NCBI RefSeq assembly: GCF_014649775.1
Contig: NZ_BMTR01000011.1
Coordinates: 1-64,000, forward strand
DNA from: Streptomyces longisporoflavus
GTDB lineage: Bacteria > Actinomycetota > Actinomycetes > Streptomycetales > Streptomycetaceae
Direction: 5' to 3'
DNA length: 64,000 nucleotides
Positions 1 through 8,124 of this stretch are shown piece after piece (position 1 is the stretch's first letter; every line of letters begins with the position of its first letter). Both the position numbers and the translations under genes were made by a program. Below the pieces are notes generated by a model, which was not told the DNA's origin, did no database searches, and saw only the letters and a list, made by a program, of their open reading frames with translations.

Positions 1-1
1 C

Positions 2-2731
2 TCCTCGGACGCCTGGCAGGAGGGCTGCCGCAACACGCTCCTGGTGGCCGAGCAGATCGACACGACCGGCATGTTCGAGAAGCGCGACCTGATGCCGAAG
101 TTCGACATCCCCGAGGGCTTCACCGAGGTCACCTGGTTCCAGGAGGAGGTCCGCCGCGGCATGGAGCGCCGCTACCCGGGCGGTGTCCCCGAGGACCGGC
201 AGCAGCAGGCCGAGTACGAGATGGACATCATCATCCAGATGGGGTTCCCGGGGTACTTCCTGGTGGTCGCCGACTTCATCATGTGGGCCAAGAACAACGG
301 CATCGCGGTGGGCCCCGGCCGAGGCTCCGCGGCCGGCTCGATCGTCGCGTACGCCATGGGCATCACCGACCTCGACCCGATCACGCACGGCCTGATCTTC
401 GAGCGGTTCCTCAACCCCGAGCGCGTCTCCATGCCCGATGTCGACATCGACTTCGACGAGCGCAGGCGCGTCGAGGTGATCCGGTACGTGACGGAGAAGT
501 ACGGCGCCGACAAGGTCGCCATGATCGGTACGTACGGCAAGATCAAGGCGAAGAACGCCATCAAGGACTCCGCGCGTGTGCTCGGATATCCGTACGCGAT
601 GGGCGACCGCCTCACCAAGGCGATGCCCGCCGACGTCCTCGGCAAGGGCATCGACCTCTCCGGCATCACCGACCCCAAGCACCCGCGTTACAGCGAGGCG
701 GGCGAGATCCGGGGGATGTACGAGAACGAACCGGACGTGAAGAAGGTCATCGACACCGCCAAGGGCGTCGAGGGCCTGGTCCGGCAGATGGGTGTGCACG
801 CGGCCGGCGTGATCATGTCCAGCGAGCCGATCGTGGACCACGCGCCGATCTGGGTGCGGCACACGGACGGCGTGACGATCACGCAGTGGGACTACCCCCA
901 GTGCGAGTCGCTCGGCCTGCTCAAGATGGACTTCCTTGGCCTGCGCAACCTCACCATCATGGACGACGCCGTCAAGATGGTGCGCAACGACAAGGGCATC
1001 GACCTGGAGATGCTCTCGCTCCCGCTCGACGACCCCAAGACCTTCGAACTGCTCTGCCGCGGTGACACGCTCGGCGTCTTCCAGTTCGACGGCGGCCCGA
1101 TGCGTTCGCTGCTCCGCCAGATGCAGCCCGACAACTTCGAGGACATTTCCGCCGTCTCGGCCCTGTACCGGCCGGGCCCGATGGGCATGAACTCGCACAT
1201 CAACTACGCCGAGCGCAAGAACGGCCGCCAGGAGATCACGCCGATCCACCCGGAGCTCGAAGAGCCCCTGAAGGAGACGCTCGGCCTGACCTACGGCCTC
1301 ATCGTGTACCAGGAGCAGGTGCAGAAGGCCGCGCAGATCATCGCCGGCTACTCCCTCGGCGAAGCCGACATCCTGCGCCGCGTGATGGGCAAGAAGAAGC
1401 CCGAGGAGCTGGAGAAGAACTTCGTCCTCTTCCAGGCGGGCGCCCGGAAGAACGGCTACTCGGACGCCGCGATCCAGGCCCTGTGGGACGTCCTGGTCCC
1501 CTTCGCCGGCTACGCGTTCAACAAGGCGCACTCCTCCGCGTACGGCCTCGTCACGTACTGGACCGCCTACCTCAAGGCGAACTACCCCGCCGAGTACATG
1601 GCCGCGCTTCTCACCTCGGTGAAGGACGACAAGGACAAGTCGGCCGTCTATCTGAACGAGTGCCGGCGCATGGGCATCAAGGTCCTGCCGCCCAACGTGA
1701 ACGAGTCCGTGCACAACTTCGCCGCCCAGGGCGACGACGTGATCCTCTTCGGCCTGGAGGCCGTCCGGAACGTCGGCACGAACGTCGTCGAGTCGATCGT
1801 CCGCTCGCGCAAGGCCAAGGGGAAGTTCGCCTCCTTCCCCGACTACCTCGACAAGGTCGAGGCCGCCGCCTGCAACAAGCGGACCACGGAGTCGCTGATC
1901 AAGGCGGGCGCCTTCGACACGATGGGGCACACCCGCAAGGGCCTCACCGCGCAGTACGAGCCGATGATCGACAACGTCGTACAGGTCAAGCGCAAGGAAG
2001 CGGAAGGGCAGTTCGACCTCTTCGGGGGCATGGGCGACGAGAACGGCGGTGACGAGCCGGGCTTCGGGCTCGACGTGGAGTTCTCCACCGACGAGTGGGA
2101 GAAGACGTATCTCCTCGCCCAGGAGCGGGAGATGCTCGGTCTGTACGTCTCCGACCACCCCCTTTTCGGCCTGGAGCACGTGCTCTCCGACAAGGCCGAC
2201 GCGGGTATCGGCCAGCTCACCGGCGGTGACTACTCGGACGGTTCGATCGTCACCATCGGCGGCATCATCTCCGGCCTCCAGCGCAAGATGACCAAGCAGG
2301 GCAACGCCTGGGCGATCGCGACCGTCGAGGACCTCGCGGGCTCCATCGAGTGCATGTTCTTCCCGGCGACGTACCAGCTGGTGTCGACCCAACTCGTCGA
2401 GGACGCCGTGGTGTTCGTCAAGGGCCGGCTCGACAAGCGCGAGGACGTGCCGCGCCTCGTCGCGATGGAGATGCAGGTCCCCGACCTGTCGAACGCGGGC
2501 ACGAACGCGCCCGTCATGATCACCATCCCGACGGTGCGGGTGACCCCGCCGATGGTCAGCCGGCTCGGTGAGATTCTCAGCCATCACCGGGGCAACAGCG
2601 AGGTGCGGATCAAGCTCCAGGGGGCGCAGAAGACGACCGTGTTGCGGCTCGACCGTCACCGCGTGCAACCGGACGCCGCCCTCTTCGGTGACCTGAAGGT
2701 GCTGCTCGGAGCGTCCTGCCTGGCCGGCTAG
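2..2731 (+). CDS. dnaE: DNA polymerase III subunit alpha (5' end outside window)
   Basis: This is the C-terminal three quarters of the replicative polymerase catalytic subunit, which extends DNA in the cytoplasmic replisome. The frame is open from base 2, and the N-terminal PHP region lies upstream of the window. Visible motifs are GPGRGSAAGS and PDVDIDFDER (palm, with the acidic metal ligands in DIDFD), GKKKPEELEK and FNKAHSSAYG (fingers), a canonical beta-clamp motif QFDLF at bases 2009-2023, and an OB fold around bases 2210-2500. The 909 visible residues plus a missing PHP domain fit the usual length of about 1,180. It is the DnaE1 type (clamp motif present, long C-terminus) rather than the ImuC/DnaE2 type. 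Transcription probably ends at the hairpin at 2766-2801. Confidence 0.97.
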   Translation, partial: SSDAWQEGCRNTLLVAEQIDTTGMFEKRDLMPKFDIPEGFTEVTWFQEEVRRGMERRYPGGVPEDRQQQAEYEMDIIIQMGFPGYFLVVADFIMWAKNNGIAVGPGRGSAAGSIVAYAMGITDLDPITHGLIFERFLNPERVSMPDVDIDFDERRRVEVIRYVTEKYGADKVAMIGTYGKIKAKNAIKDSARVLGYPYAMGDRLTKAMPADVLGKGIDLSGITDPKHPRYSEAGEIRGMYENEPDVKKVIDTAKGVEGLVRQMGVHAAGVIMSSEPIVDHAPIWVRHTDGVTITQWDYPQCESLGLLKMDFLGLRNLTIMDDAVKMVRNDKGIDLEMLSLPLDDPKTFELLCRGDTLGVFQFDGGPMRSLLRQMQPDNFEDISAVSALYRPGPMGMNSHINYAERKNGRQEITPIHPELEEPLKETLGLTYGLIVYQEQVQKAAQIIAGYSLGEADILRRVMGKKKPEELEKNFVLFQAGARKNGYSDAAIQALWDVLVPFAGYAFNKAHSSAYGLVTYWTAYLKANYPAEYMAALLTSVKDDKDKSAVYLNECRRMGIKVLPPNVNESVHNFAAQGDDVILFGLEAVRNVGTNVVESIVRSRKAKGKFASFPDYLDKVEAAACNKRTTESLIKAGAFDTMGHTRKGLTAQYEPMIDNVVQVKRKEAEGQFDLFGGMGDENGGDEPGFGLDVEFSTDEWEKTYLLAQEREMLGLYVSDHPLFGLEHVLSDKADAGIGQLTGGDYSDGSIVTIGGIISGLQRKMTKQGNAWAIATVEDLAGSIECMFFPATYQLVSTQLVEDAVVFVKGRLDKREDVPRLVAMEMQVPDLSNAGTNAPVMITIPTVRVTPPMVSRLGEILSHHRGNSEVRIKLQGAQKTTVLRLDRHRVQPDAALFGDLKVLLGASCLAG

Positions 2732-2765
2732 AACCGGCCTCCGCCCGCTGGTTCCGGACGCGGAC

Positions 2766-2801
2766 GAAGGGGCGCACCCGGAACTCCGGGTGCGCCCCTT
2801 C
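2766..2801. terminator. Bidirectional hairpin terminator between dnaE and the convergent 61-aa gene
   Basis: There is a perfect 16-bp inverted repeat (arms 2766-2781 and 2786-2801) with a 4-nt loop, AACT. It lies between two convergent genes. No U-tract follows, which is usual for Streptomyces. Confidence 0.85.
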
Positions 2802-2824
2802 ACGCATGTACGCCTGTGCGCGCG

Positions 2825-3010
2825 TCAGTTGTGGCCGAAGCGTCGCTGGTGCTTGCGGGCGACCTCCGCCGGGCTGCCCTGCGACTGAACCGAGGACTGC
2901 ACCCGCTGCTCGGCCTGCTCCGCGGAGGACTTGGCCTGCTCCTGTGCCTGCTCCGCGGCCGACGCGCGGTTCTGCTCGCCGCCCTGTTTGCGGTTCTTGT
3001 TCTTGGCCAT
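2825..3010 (-). CDS. Small Gln/Glu-rich hydrophilic protein, 61 aa
   Basis: The function is not recognised. The product starts MAKNKNRKQGGEQN, has a long helix-forming middle rich in A, E, Q and S, and ends QRRFGHN. It has no membrane segment or signal and looks intrinsically disordered or a single amphipathic helix. A strong AGGAGG ribosome binding site lies 8 nt before the ATG (bases 3018-3023 on the minus strand), which together with the shared terminator at 2766-2801 argues that it is a real gene. Small proteins of this kind (KNKxRKxG start, Q/A-rich) are, from memory, common hypothetical proteins in streptomycetes. Confidence 0.75.
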   Translation of the reverse strand: MAKNKNRKQGGEQNRASAAEQAQEQAKSSAEQAEQRVQSSVQSQGSPAEVARKHQRRFGHN

Positions 3011-3248
3011 AGTGATCTTCCTCCTGAAGGAAATCTGGGGGCCAGGACGCGACCAGATTCACATATGGCGACAAGCTGCGCATTTCAGAGAATTACCGTG
3101 CGTAATAAGCCCTGTCGAACCCCTGTCGAAGAGTGAAGTGGCGATACGCCACGCCGAAGATCGAGTTCCGGCCGTTAACCTCCGCAGGGTCGGGCAGACT
3201 CGAAGAAAACCCGAACCATTGCTTCCAGGGAATCTCCAGGGAAAGAGG

Positions 3249-4535
3249 GTGGATCGCGTGGACCGCTGCATCGTCCTGGTGGACGCCGGGTATCTGCTGG
3301 GTGCGGCCGCGAGCCTCCTCGCGGGCGAGCCGTCCCGGTCCCGGATCACCGTCGATCACACCGCCCTGATCCAGGGCATCCGCGAGCGCGCCGAATCGGA
3401 CACCGAGCGCCCTCTGCTCCGGATCTACTGGTTCGACGGCGCCCCCGACCGCGTACCCCAGCCCGAGCACCGAAGGCTGCGGGTGATGCCGCGCGTGACG
3501 GTCCGGCTCGGCGCCCTGACGCGGAGCGACGGACGGTGGGCCCAGAAGGGCGTCGACGCCGCCATGCACGCCGAGCTGACGGAACTGGCCCGCAACCGCG
3601 CCTGCTCGGACATCGTGCTCGTCACCGGCGACGGGGACCTGCTGCCCGGCATGATGGCCGCCAAGGAGCACGGCGTCGCCGTCCACCTGTGGGCCGTCCA
3701 GGCCGCCGACGGTGACTACAACCAGTCCGAGGACCTCGTGGCCGAGGCCGACGAGCGCCGCGTCCTCGACCGCGCCTGGATCACCAAGGCCGTACGCCCC
3801 AAGGAACTCACCGGCGTCTGCGCGCCAGCGCCCGTCCCGCGCCCCGAGATCGCCGCGATCCTCTCCGCGCCCCTCCCGGAGTCCGCGCTCGCGGCCAGCG
3901 CCCAGCGGGCCGCCGACGAGGCCGCGGGGGTGCACCACGGCCGGCCCGGACAGCACGGCGAGCACAACCGGCACGGCGAGGCGGGGACCAACGGCGACAG
4001 CGCCGGCGCCCACCACATCCCGCCGGGCAAGGGCGTGCCCACCCCCAAGGACCTGGCCGCCCTGCGCGGCCCCGGCACACCGGCCGCACAGCAGCCCACG
4101 AACGCCACCCTGCGCTGGTCCTCCGACAAGGGCTGGGTGGAGCGCCCCGGCGGTGCCGCCGAGAGCCCGGAGGCCGCCGCCCTGCCGACGCTCGCCCAGC
4201 TGACGACGGCCGAGCAGCGCTGGGCGGACCGCGAGGAGGACATCACCACCGTCGGCGGTGACCCCTTCGAGGTCGGGCAGGTGTTCGCGCGCCGCTGGAT
4301 GGCCCGCCTGCCGGAACAGCACAACCTGCAGAAGCTCTCGACGATGTACCCGCGCATCCCGCACCGCGTCGACGGCGAGCTGCTGCGGTACGCGGCCCGC
4401 TTCGGGCTGCTCGCCCACAAGGACGACCAGATCGACGAACACGACCGGTACGCGATCCGGGCGGGCTTCTGGCGCGAGGTCGACTCCCGCACGGCGGTCG
4501 AGCACGCGCCGGTGGGCGACCGCTCCGGCGAGTGA
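3249..4535 (+). CDS. NYN-domain (PIN-like) putative ribonuclease
   Basis: The protein has 428 residues from GTG 3249. GTG 3258 is an equally plausible start, since purine-rich sites lie before both. The N-terminal ~170 residues form a NYN/PIN-like nuclease fold: VDAGYLLGAA carries the first acidic residue and VTGDGDLLPGMMAAKEHG the central acidic pair. NYN proteins are predicted metal-dependent RNases. A low-complexity linker rich in G, H and P (about 220-290) leads to a C-terminal helical domain (about 340-420; DPFEVGQVFARRWM, HRVDGELLRYAARF) that looks like a small winged-helix or OST-HTH-like nucleic-acid-binding module. The substrate is unknown. The stop codon sits in a 20-bp segment duplicated 41 bp downstream. 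Confidence 0.8.
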   Translation: MDRVDRCIVLVDAGYLLGAAASLLAGEPSRSRITVDHTALIQGIRERAESDTERPLLRIYWFDGAPDRVPQPEHRRLRVMPRVTVRLGALTRSDGRWAQKGVDAAMHAELTELARNRACSDIVLVTGDGDLLPGMMAAKEHGVAVHLWAVQAADGDYNQSEDLVAEADERRVLDRAWITKAVRPKELTGVCAPAPVPRPEIAAILSAPLPESALAASAQRAADEAAGVHHGRPGQHGEHNRHGEAGTNGDSAGAHHIPPGKGVPTPKDLAALRGPGTPAAQQPTNATLRWSSDKGWVERPGGAAESPEAAALPTLAQLTTAEQRWADREEDITTVGGDPFEVGQVFARRWMARLPEQHNLQKLSTMYPRIPHRVDGELLRYAARFGLLAHKDDQIDEHDRYAIRAGFWREVDSRTAVEHAPVGDRSGE

Positions 4536-4576
4536 GCCGACCGCCCGGCGTAACAGGCGATCGCTCCGGCGAGTGA
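4516..4576 (+). repeat. 20-bp direct repeat across the NYN gene stop codon
   Basis: The segment containing CGCTCCGGCGAGTGA occurs at 4516-4535 and again at 4557-4576 with one substitution (GACCGC versus GATCGC). The first copy encodes the last residues and stop of the NYN protein. It looks like a recent local duplication with no obvious function. Confidence 0.7.
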
Positions 4577-4673
4577 CCGGCCGAGCACGCCAACGGGTGA
4601 CGGAGGACCACCGCAGATGACTGATACGGGGCGTACGGGGCGCCCCGGGCGCCGGACCGGGCGCCGGACCCCG

Positions 4674-4679
4674 TACCCT
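4674..4679 (+). promoter_or_regulatory. -10-like hexamer TACCCT, possible leaderless start of the ABC ATPase
   Basis: The hexamer TACCCT ends 8 nt before GTG 4688, and no Shine-Dalgarno sequence lies between them. This is the geometry of Streptomyces leaderless transcripts. No -35 element was assigned. Confidence 0.35.
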
Positions 4680-4687
4680 CGTCCTTC

Positions 4688-5722
4688 GTGAGTACGCGCT
4701 CGGCACAGGCAGTCCGACAAGGGCTCCGACAGGGTCACGGCAGTGATGCCGTCTGCGCGGTGCGCGACCTCGTCAAGACATATCCGGCCGCCCGCGGCAG
4801 GCGCGGCACGCCCGCGACGCCCGAGGTGCGCGCCACCGACGGCATCAGCCTGGACGTCAGGCGCGGCGAGATCTTCGGCCTCCTCGGGCCCAACGGCGCC
4901 GGCAAGTCCACACTCGTGCGCCAGCTGACCGGCCTGATGCGGCCCGACAGCGGAAGCGTCGAGATCCTCGGGCACGACATCCTGCGCCACCCCGAGCGGG
5001 CCGCGCGGATCCTCGCGTACCTGGGGCAGGAGTCGACCGCGCTCGACGAGCTGACCGTCTCGCTCGCCGTCGAGACGACCGCACGGCTGCGCGGCCTCGA
5101 CGTGCGCGCGGCGCGGGCCGAGCGGGACGACGTACTCGAAGAGCTCGCGCTCACCCCGCTGGCCTCGCGCCCCCTGAAGAAGCTCTCCGGCGGCCAGCGC
5201 AGGCTCGCCTGCTTCGCCACCGCCCTGGTGGGGGAGCGGCCCCTGCTCGTCCTCGACGAGCCGACGACCGGCATGGACCCCATCGCGCGGCGCGCCGTCT
5301 GGGGCGCCGTCGACCGGCGCAGGGCCGAGCGCGGCACGACGGTGCTGCTCGTCACCCACAACGTCATCGAGGCCGAGACGGTCATGGACCGCGTCGCCGT
5401 CCTCGACCACGGCAAGGTCATCGCCTGCGACAGCCCCGTCGGGCTGAAGGAGCAGGTCGCGGGCGAGGTGCGGGTGGAGCTCGTGTGGCGGGAGCGGGCG
5501 CCGCTCGACGTCCCCGAGGTCGCCGCACTGCGCTCGTCCGCGGTCGAGTCCGGTCGGCGGTGGTCGCTGCGGCTCGCCCCCGACGAGGCGCGGGCCGCCG
5601 TCGCGGCGGTCACCGGCGGGGCCGCCTTCGCCGCGTTGGACGACTTCACCCTGGCCACACCGAGCCTGGAGGACGTGTATCTCGCACTGGGCGGCAACGG
5701 CGAAGGGCTGGTGAAGGCATGA
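4688..5722 (+). CDS. ABC transporter ATP-binding protein (DRA/CcmA type)
   Basis: The 344-residue nucleotide-binding subunit of an ABC exporter has Walker A GPNGAGKST (about 67-75), the Q-loop in YLGQES, signature LSGGQ (about 166-170), Walker B LLVLDEP (about 186-192) and H-loop VTHNV. The C-terminal ~90 residues match the extension seen in drug- or lipid-exporting ABC-2 ATPases. It starts at GTG 4688 with no ribosome binding site. Its stop overlaps the ATG of a 37-codon repetitive ORF (ATGA), which in turn overlaps the permease start, so the three are probably translated in a coupled way. The substrate cannot be told from the sequence. Confidence 0.92.
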   Translation: MSTRSAQAVRQGLRQGHGSDAVCAVRDLVKTYPAARGRRGTPATPEVRATDGISLDVRRGEIFGLLGPNGAGKSTLVRQLTGLMRPDSGSVEILGHDILRHPERAARILAYLGQESTALDELTVSLAVETTARLRGLDVRAARAERDDVLEELALTPLASRPLKKLSGGQRRLACFATALVGERPLLVLDEPTTGMDPIARRAVWGAVDRRRAERGTTVLLVTHNVIEAETVMDRVAVLDHGKVIACDSPVGLKEQVAGEVRVELVWRERAPLDVPEVAALRSSAVESGRRWSLRLAPDEARAAVAAVTGGAAFAALDDFTLATPSLEDVYLALGGNGEGLVKA

Positions 5723-5832
5723 CCTTCGCCGTACGGACGAACCGCGGCCGGACGAACCGCAGCCGGTCGAACAGCAGCAGCCGGTCGAACAGCAGCAGCC
5801 GGACGAACAGCAACAGGAGGGTCGTTCGGTGA
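5719..5832 (+). CDS. 37-aa Arg/Ser/Asn repeat mini-ORF linking the ABC ATPase and permease genes
   Basis: The ORF begins at ATG 5719, which overlaps the ATPase stop (ATGA). It ends at TGA 5832, which overlaps the GTG start of the permease (GTGA). The product is a basic low-complexity peptide built from degenerate units of the type TNRSR and SNSSSR, encoded by near-tandem CGGxCGAACAGCAGCAGC repeats (about 5737-5814). The permease ribosome binding site (AGGAGGG, near 5815-5821) lies inside it. No function is claimed. It may be a translation-coupling leader or simply an expanded spacer that has stayed open. Confidence 0.5.
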   Translation: MTFAVRTNRGRTNRSRSNSSSRSNSSSRTNSNRRVVR

Positions 5833-6647
5833 GCGCCGTTCCCCTGGAAGCCGCGGTACGGGCCGACGACCGCGAGCGGACGGCCGAAGCCGCCGCGCCC
5901 CTCGGACCCCGCGCGCGGCTCTTTCCCGCGCTCGCGGCCGTCTACCGGGCGCAGCTGTCCCGGGCGCGGGTCGCGCGGATTCCGCTGCTCTTCGTGGCCA
6001 CCTTCCAGTCCGTCGGGATCATGATCCTGATGCGGGGCGTCGTCGACGGGGGCGACGAGGCGCGTGCCGTCGTCGCCGGTTCCTCCGTGCTCGTCGTCGC
6101 CTTCGTCGCGCTCAACCTGCTCGCGCAGTACTTCGGGCAGCTGCGGGCCGACGGCGGCCTCGACCACTACGCCACGCTGCCCGTACCGCCCGCCGCGGTG
6201 GTCCTCGGCGCGGCGGGCGCCTACGCCTCGTTCACCGTGCCGGGCACCGTCGTCACCGCGGTCGTCGGGTGCGGCCTCTTCGGGCTTCCGCTGGGGCACC
6301 TGTGGGTGCTCGCCGCCGTGATCCCGCTGGCCGGTGCCGCGCTCGCCGGGCTCGGTGCCGCCCTCGGCCTTCTCGCACCGCGGCCCGAACTGGCCACGCT
6401 GCTCGGGCAGCTCGGCATGTCGGCGGCGCTGCTGCTCGGCGTGCTCCCGGCCGAGCGGATGCCGGGCGTCCTGCAGTACGCGCGTGACCTGCTGCCCTCG
6501 ACGTACGGGGTCGAGGCGTTCGCCCGTACGTTTGGGCCGCACCCGGACTGGGCGGCCGTCGCCCTGGATCTCGCGGTCTGCGCGGGGGTCGGCGTCGCCT
6601 CGCTCGCGATCGCCACCTGGGCGTACCGCCGCGCGGCCGTACGCTGA
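5829..6647 (+). CDS. ABC-2 type transporter permease
   Basis: This 272-residue membrane protein has about six hydrophobic segments (for example LFVATFQSVGIMILM, SSVLVVAFVALNLLAQYF, AALLLGVLP). It has the ABC-2 layout, with a soluble N-terminal stretch and the last span near the C-terminus. It is the partner of the ATPase encoded immediately upstream. The start is GTG 5829, preceded by a strong AGGAGGG site and overlapping the stop of the mini-ORF. The transported molecule is unknown. Confidence 0.9.
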   Translation: MSAVPLEAAVRADDRERTAEAAAPLGPRARLFPALAAVYRAQLSRARVARIPLLFVATFQSVGIMILMRGVVDGGDEARAVVAGSSVLVVAFVALNLLAQYFGQLRADGGLDHYATLPVPPAAVVLGAAGAYASFTVPGTVVTAVVGCGLFGLPLGHLWVLAAVIPLAGAALAGLGAALGLLAPRPELATLLGQLGMSAALLLGVLPAERMPGVLQYARDLLPSTYGVEAFARTFGPHPDWAAVALDLAVCAGVGVASLAIATWAYRRAAVR

Positions 6648-6702
6648 CGCTGCCCCGCTGTGCGGTGAAGCGGTAATCAGGTAGTACTGGCACCATGTGT
6701 GG

Positions 6703-7431
6703 GTGACTGCACCGCTGACGCCCTCCCAACCGCCCCACGGCCGTCCCCCGCACGACCCCTGGCAGCAGACTGCCCAGCCTTCCGGAGCCGTTTCCTCTCC
6801 GGCGGACGAGGAGGACGGTCCCGGCATGAAGACCGAAGTGCGGCAGGCCGTAGTGATCATGGTCGCGATCGCGGTCTGCGGTGTTCTGCTCGGCCTTCTG
6901 TGGCTGTGGCTCGCGCCGCGCGTCCCGCTGGTGGCCGACGACAAGGCGGTGTACCTCAAGGACACCGAGGGGGAGCAGGCGATCGGGGTCGACGGATCGT
7001 TCGCCCTGCTCGCGCTCGCCTTCGGCGCGGTGACCGGCGCCGTGGTCTTCCTGTTGCGCAAGCGCGGCGGAATTCCGCTGGTCGTCGGGCTCACGGCAGG
7101 CGGTCTCCTCGGGGCCGTGATCGCCTGGCGGCTCGGCATCTTCCTCGGGCCCGGGACGGATGTCGCCGCCCACGCGAAGTCCGTGGGCGAGGGCGTCGCG
7201 TTCGACGCTCCCCTGGAGCTCAAGGCGAAGGGCGCTCTCCTCGCCTGGCCCGTGGCCGCGCTGCTCGTGCACCTGGGTCTGACCGGACTCTTCGGTCCGC
7301 GCGACCCCGAGCCCTACCCCCTGCCCTACGGAGACACCGCGCCCTACGACAACGCGGCTCCCTACGGCGACGCCGCGCCCTACGGGGAGCCCGGCCGGGC
7401 CGACGGCCGCCCGGACTCCGCCGGGGCGTGA
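6703..7431 (+). CDS. DUF2567-like membrane protein
   Basis: The protein has 242 residues from GTG 6703; an in-frame GTG at 6697 is less likely. An N-terminal Pro-rich cytoplasmic stretch is followed by about four membrane spans (about 45-65, 90-112, 118-138 and 178-196). It ends in a Tyr/Pro/Ala repeat tail (units resembling YGDAAPY). The topology and the WLWLAPRVPL motif fit the actinobacterial DUF2567 family, whose function is unknown. It probably forms its own transcription unit after the ABC genes. Confidence 0.75.
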   Translation: MTAPLTPSQPPHGRPPHDPWQQTAQPSGAVSSPADEEDGPGMKTEVRQAVVIMVAIAVCGVLLGLLWLWLAPRVPLVADDKAVYLKDTEGEQAIGVDGSFALLALAFGAVTGAVVFLLRKRGGIPLVVGLTAGGLLGAVIAWRLGIFLGPGTDVAAHAKSVGEGVAFDAPLELKAKGALLAWPVAALLVHLGLTGLFGPRDPEPYPLPYGDTAPYDNAAPYGDAAPYGEPGRADGRPDSAGA

Positions 7432-7479
7432 GAGACCGGCGTGCGGGCGCCCCGGACGCCGGCCGGTGTTCCGCCGGTG

Positions 7480-7554
7480 TCAGGCGGGGCGCCTCCCGTG
7501 GTTCGCCTTGCCCTTGCGTACCCGCCACTTCCTCTTGCGCGTCTTCTTCGACAT
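7480..7554 (-). CDS. Small basic protein, probable ribosomal protein bL37 homologue (24 aa)
   Basis: This 24-codon ORF starts MSKKTRKRK and ends KANHGRRPA, with stop TGA at 7480-7482. The very basic composition, the length and the terminal KANHGxRP motif match, from memory, the actinobacterial large-subunit protein bL37 (ending KANHGKRPNA in mycobacteria). There is no clear Shine-Dalgarno sequence before the ATG. The gene lies convergent to the DUF2567 gene and downstream of ybaK on the same strand, so it may be read from the ybaK transcript. The alternative is a chance basic ORF, which I consider less likely because of the end motif. Confidence 0.6.
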   Translation of the reverse strand: MSKKTRKRKWRVRKGKANHGRRPA

Positions 7555-7594
7555 GAGGGTGGTACTAGTCGAGCCGACGGGCCCCGTCGAGGGC

Positions 7595-8107
7595 CTATTC
7601 ACGCCCGATCGGGGCCAGTACCGCGTCCGTGAGGCGGGCCAGGTCGCCGGGGGCCAGCTCCACTTCCAGGCCCCTGCGGCCCGCCGACACGCAGATCGTG
7701 GCGTGCGACGAGGCCGAGTCGTCGAGGACGGTGCGCAGCTTCCTGCGCTGGCCGAGGGGGGAGATGCCGCCCCGTACGTAACCCGTGGTGCGTTCGGCGG
7801 CGGCGGGGTCCGCCATCACCGCGCGCTTGCCCGAGACCGCCGCGGCCAGGGCCTTGAGGTCCAGCGTGCCCGCCACGGGGACCACGGCGACCGTCAGCTC
7901 GCCGTCGACCTCCGCGACCAGGGTCTTGAAGACCCGGTCGGGGGAGACCCCCATGGCCTGCGCCGCCTCCTCGCCGTACGAGGGGTGGGCGGGGTCGTGT
8001 TCGTAGGCGTGGACGGTGTACGCGGTGCCCGCCGCCGTGAGGGCGACCGTCGCGGGGGTGCCGCCCGTGCCCGACTGCTTGTGCTGCTTCTTCTGCTTCT
8101 TCGCCAA
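7595..8107 (-). CDS. ybaK: YbaK/ProX-family Cys-tRNA(Pro) deacylase
   Basis: The protein (170 aa) belongs to the YbaK/EbsC family of trans-acting editing enzymes that hydrolyse Cys-tRNA(Pro) made in error by prolyl-tRNA synthetase. Family features are SYGEEAAQAMGVSPDRVFKTL (shortened here to its core GVSPDRVFKTL), the central LDLKALAAAVSGKR with the conserved Lys, TTGYVRGGISPLG, and the C-terminal GLEVELAPGDL. A hydrophilic Lys/Gln-rich N-terminal extension of about 15 residues precedes the domain. The only suitable start is TTG 8107, preceded by a weak AAGG. An unseen alternative start is possible. Confidence 0.88.
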   Translation of the reverse strand: MAKKQKKQHKQSGTGGTPATVALTAAGTAYTVHAYEHDPAHPSYGEEAAQAMGVSPDRVFKTLVAEVDGELTVAVVPVAGTLDLKALAAAVSGKRAVMADPAAAERTTGYVRGGISPLGQRRKLRTVLDDSASSHATICVSAGRRGLEVELAPGDLARLTDAVLAPIGRE

Positions 8108-8124
8108 AGCGCTCGCGCCTTACG

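Noticed and set aside
2931..3248. Longer start for the NYN protein upstream of GTG 3249
   Set aside because: The extra residues do not fit the family, overlap the small gene on the other strand, and no binding site supports them.
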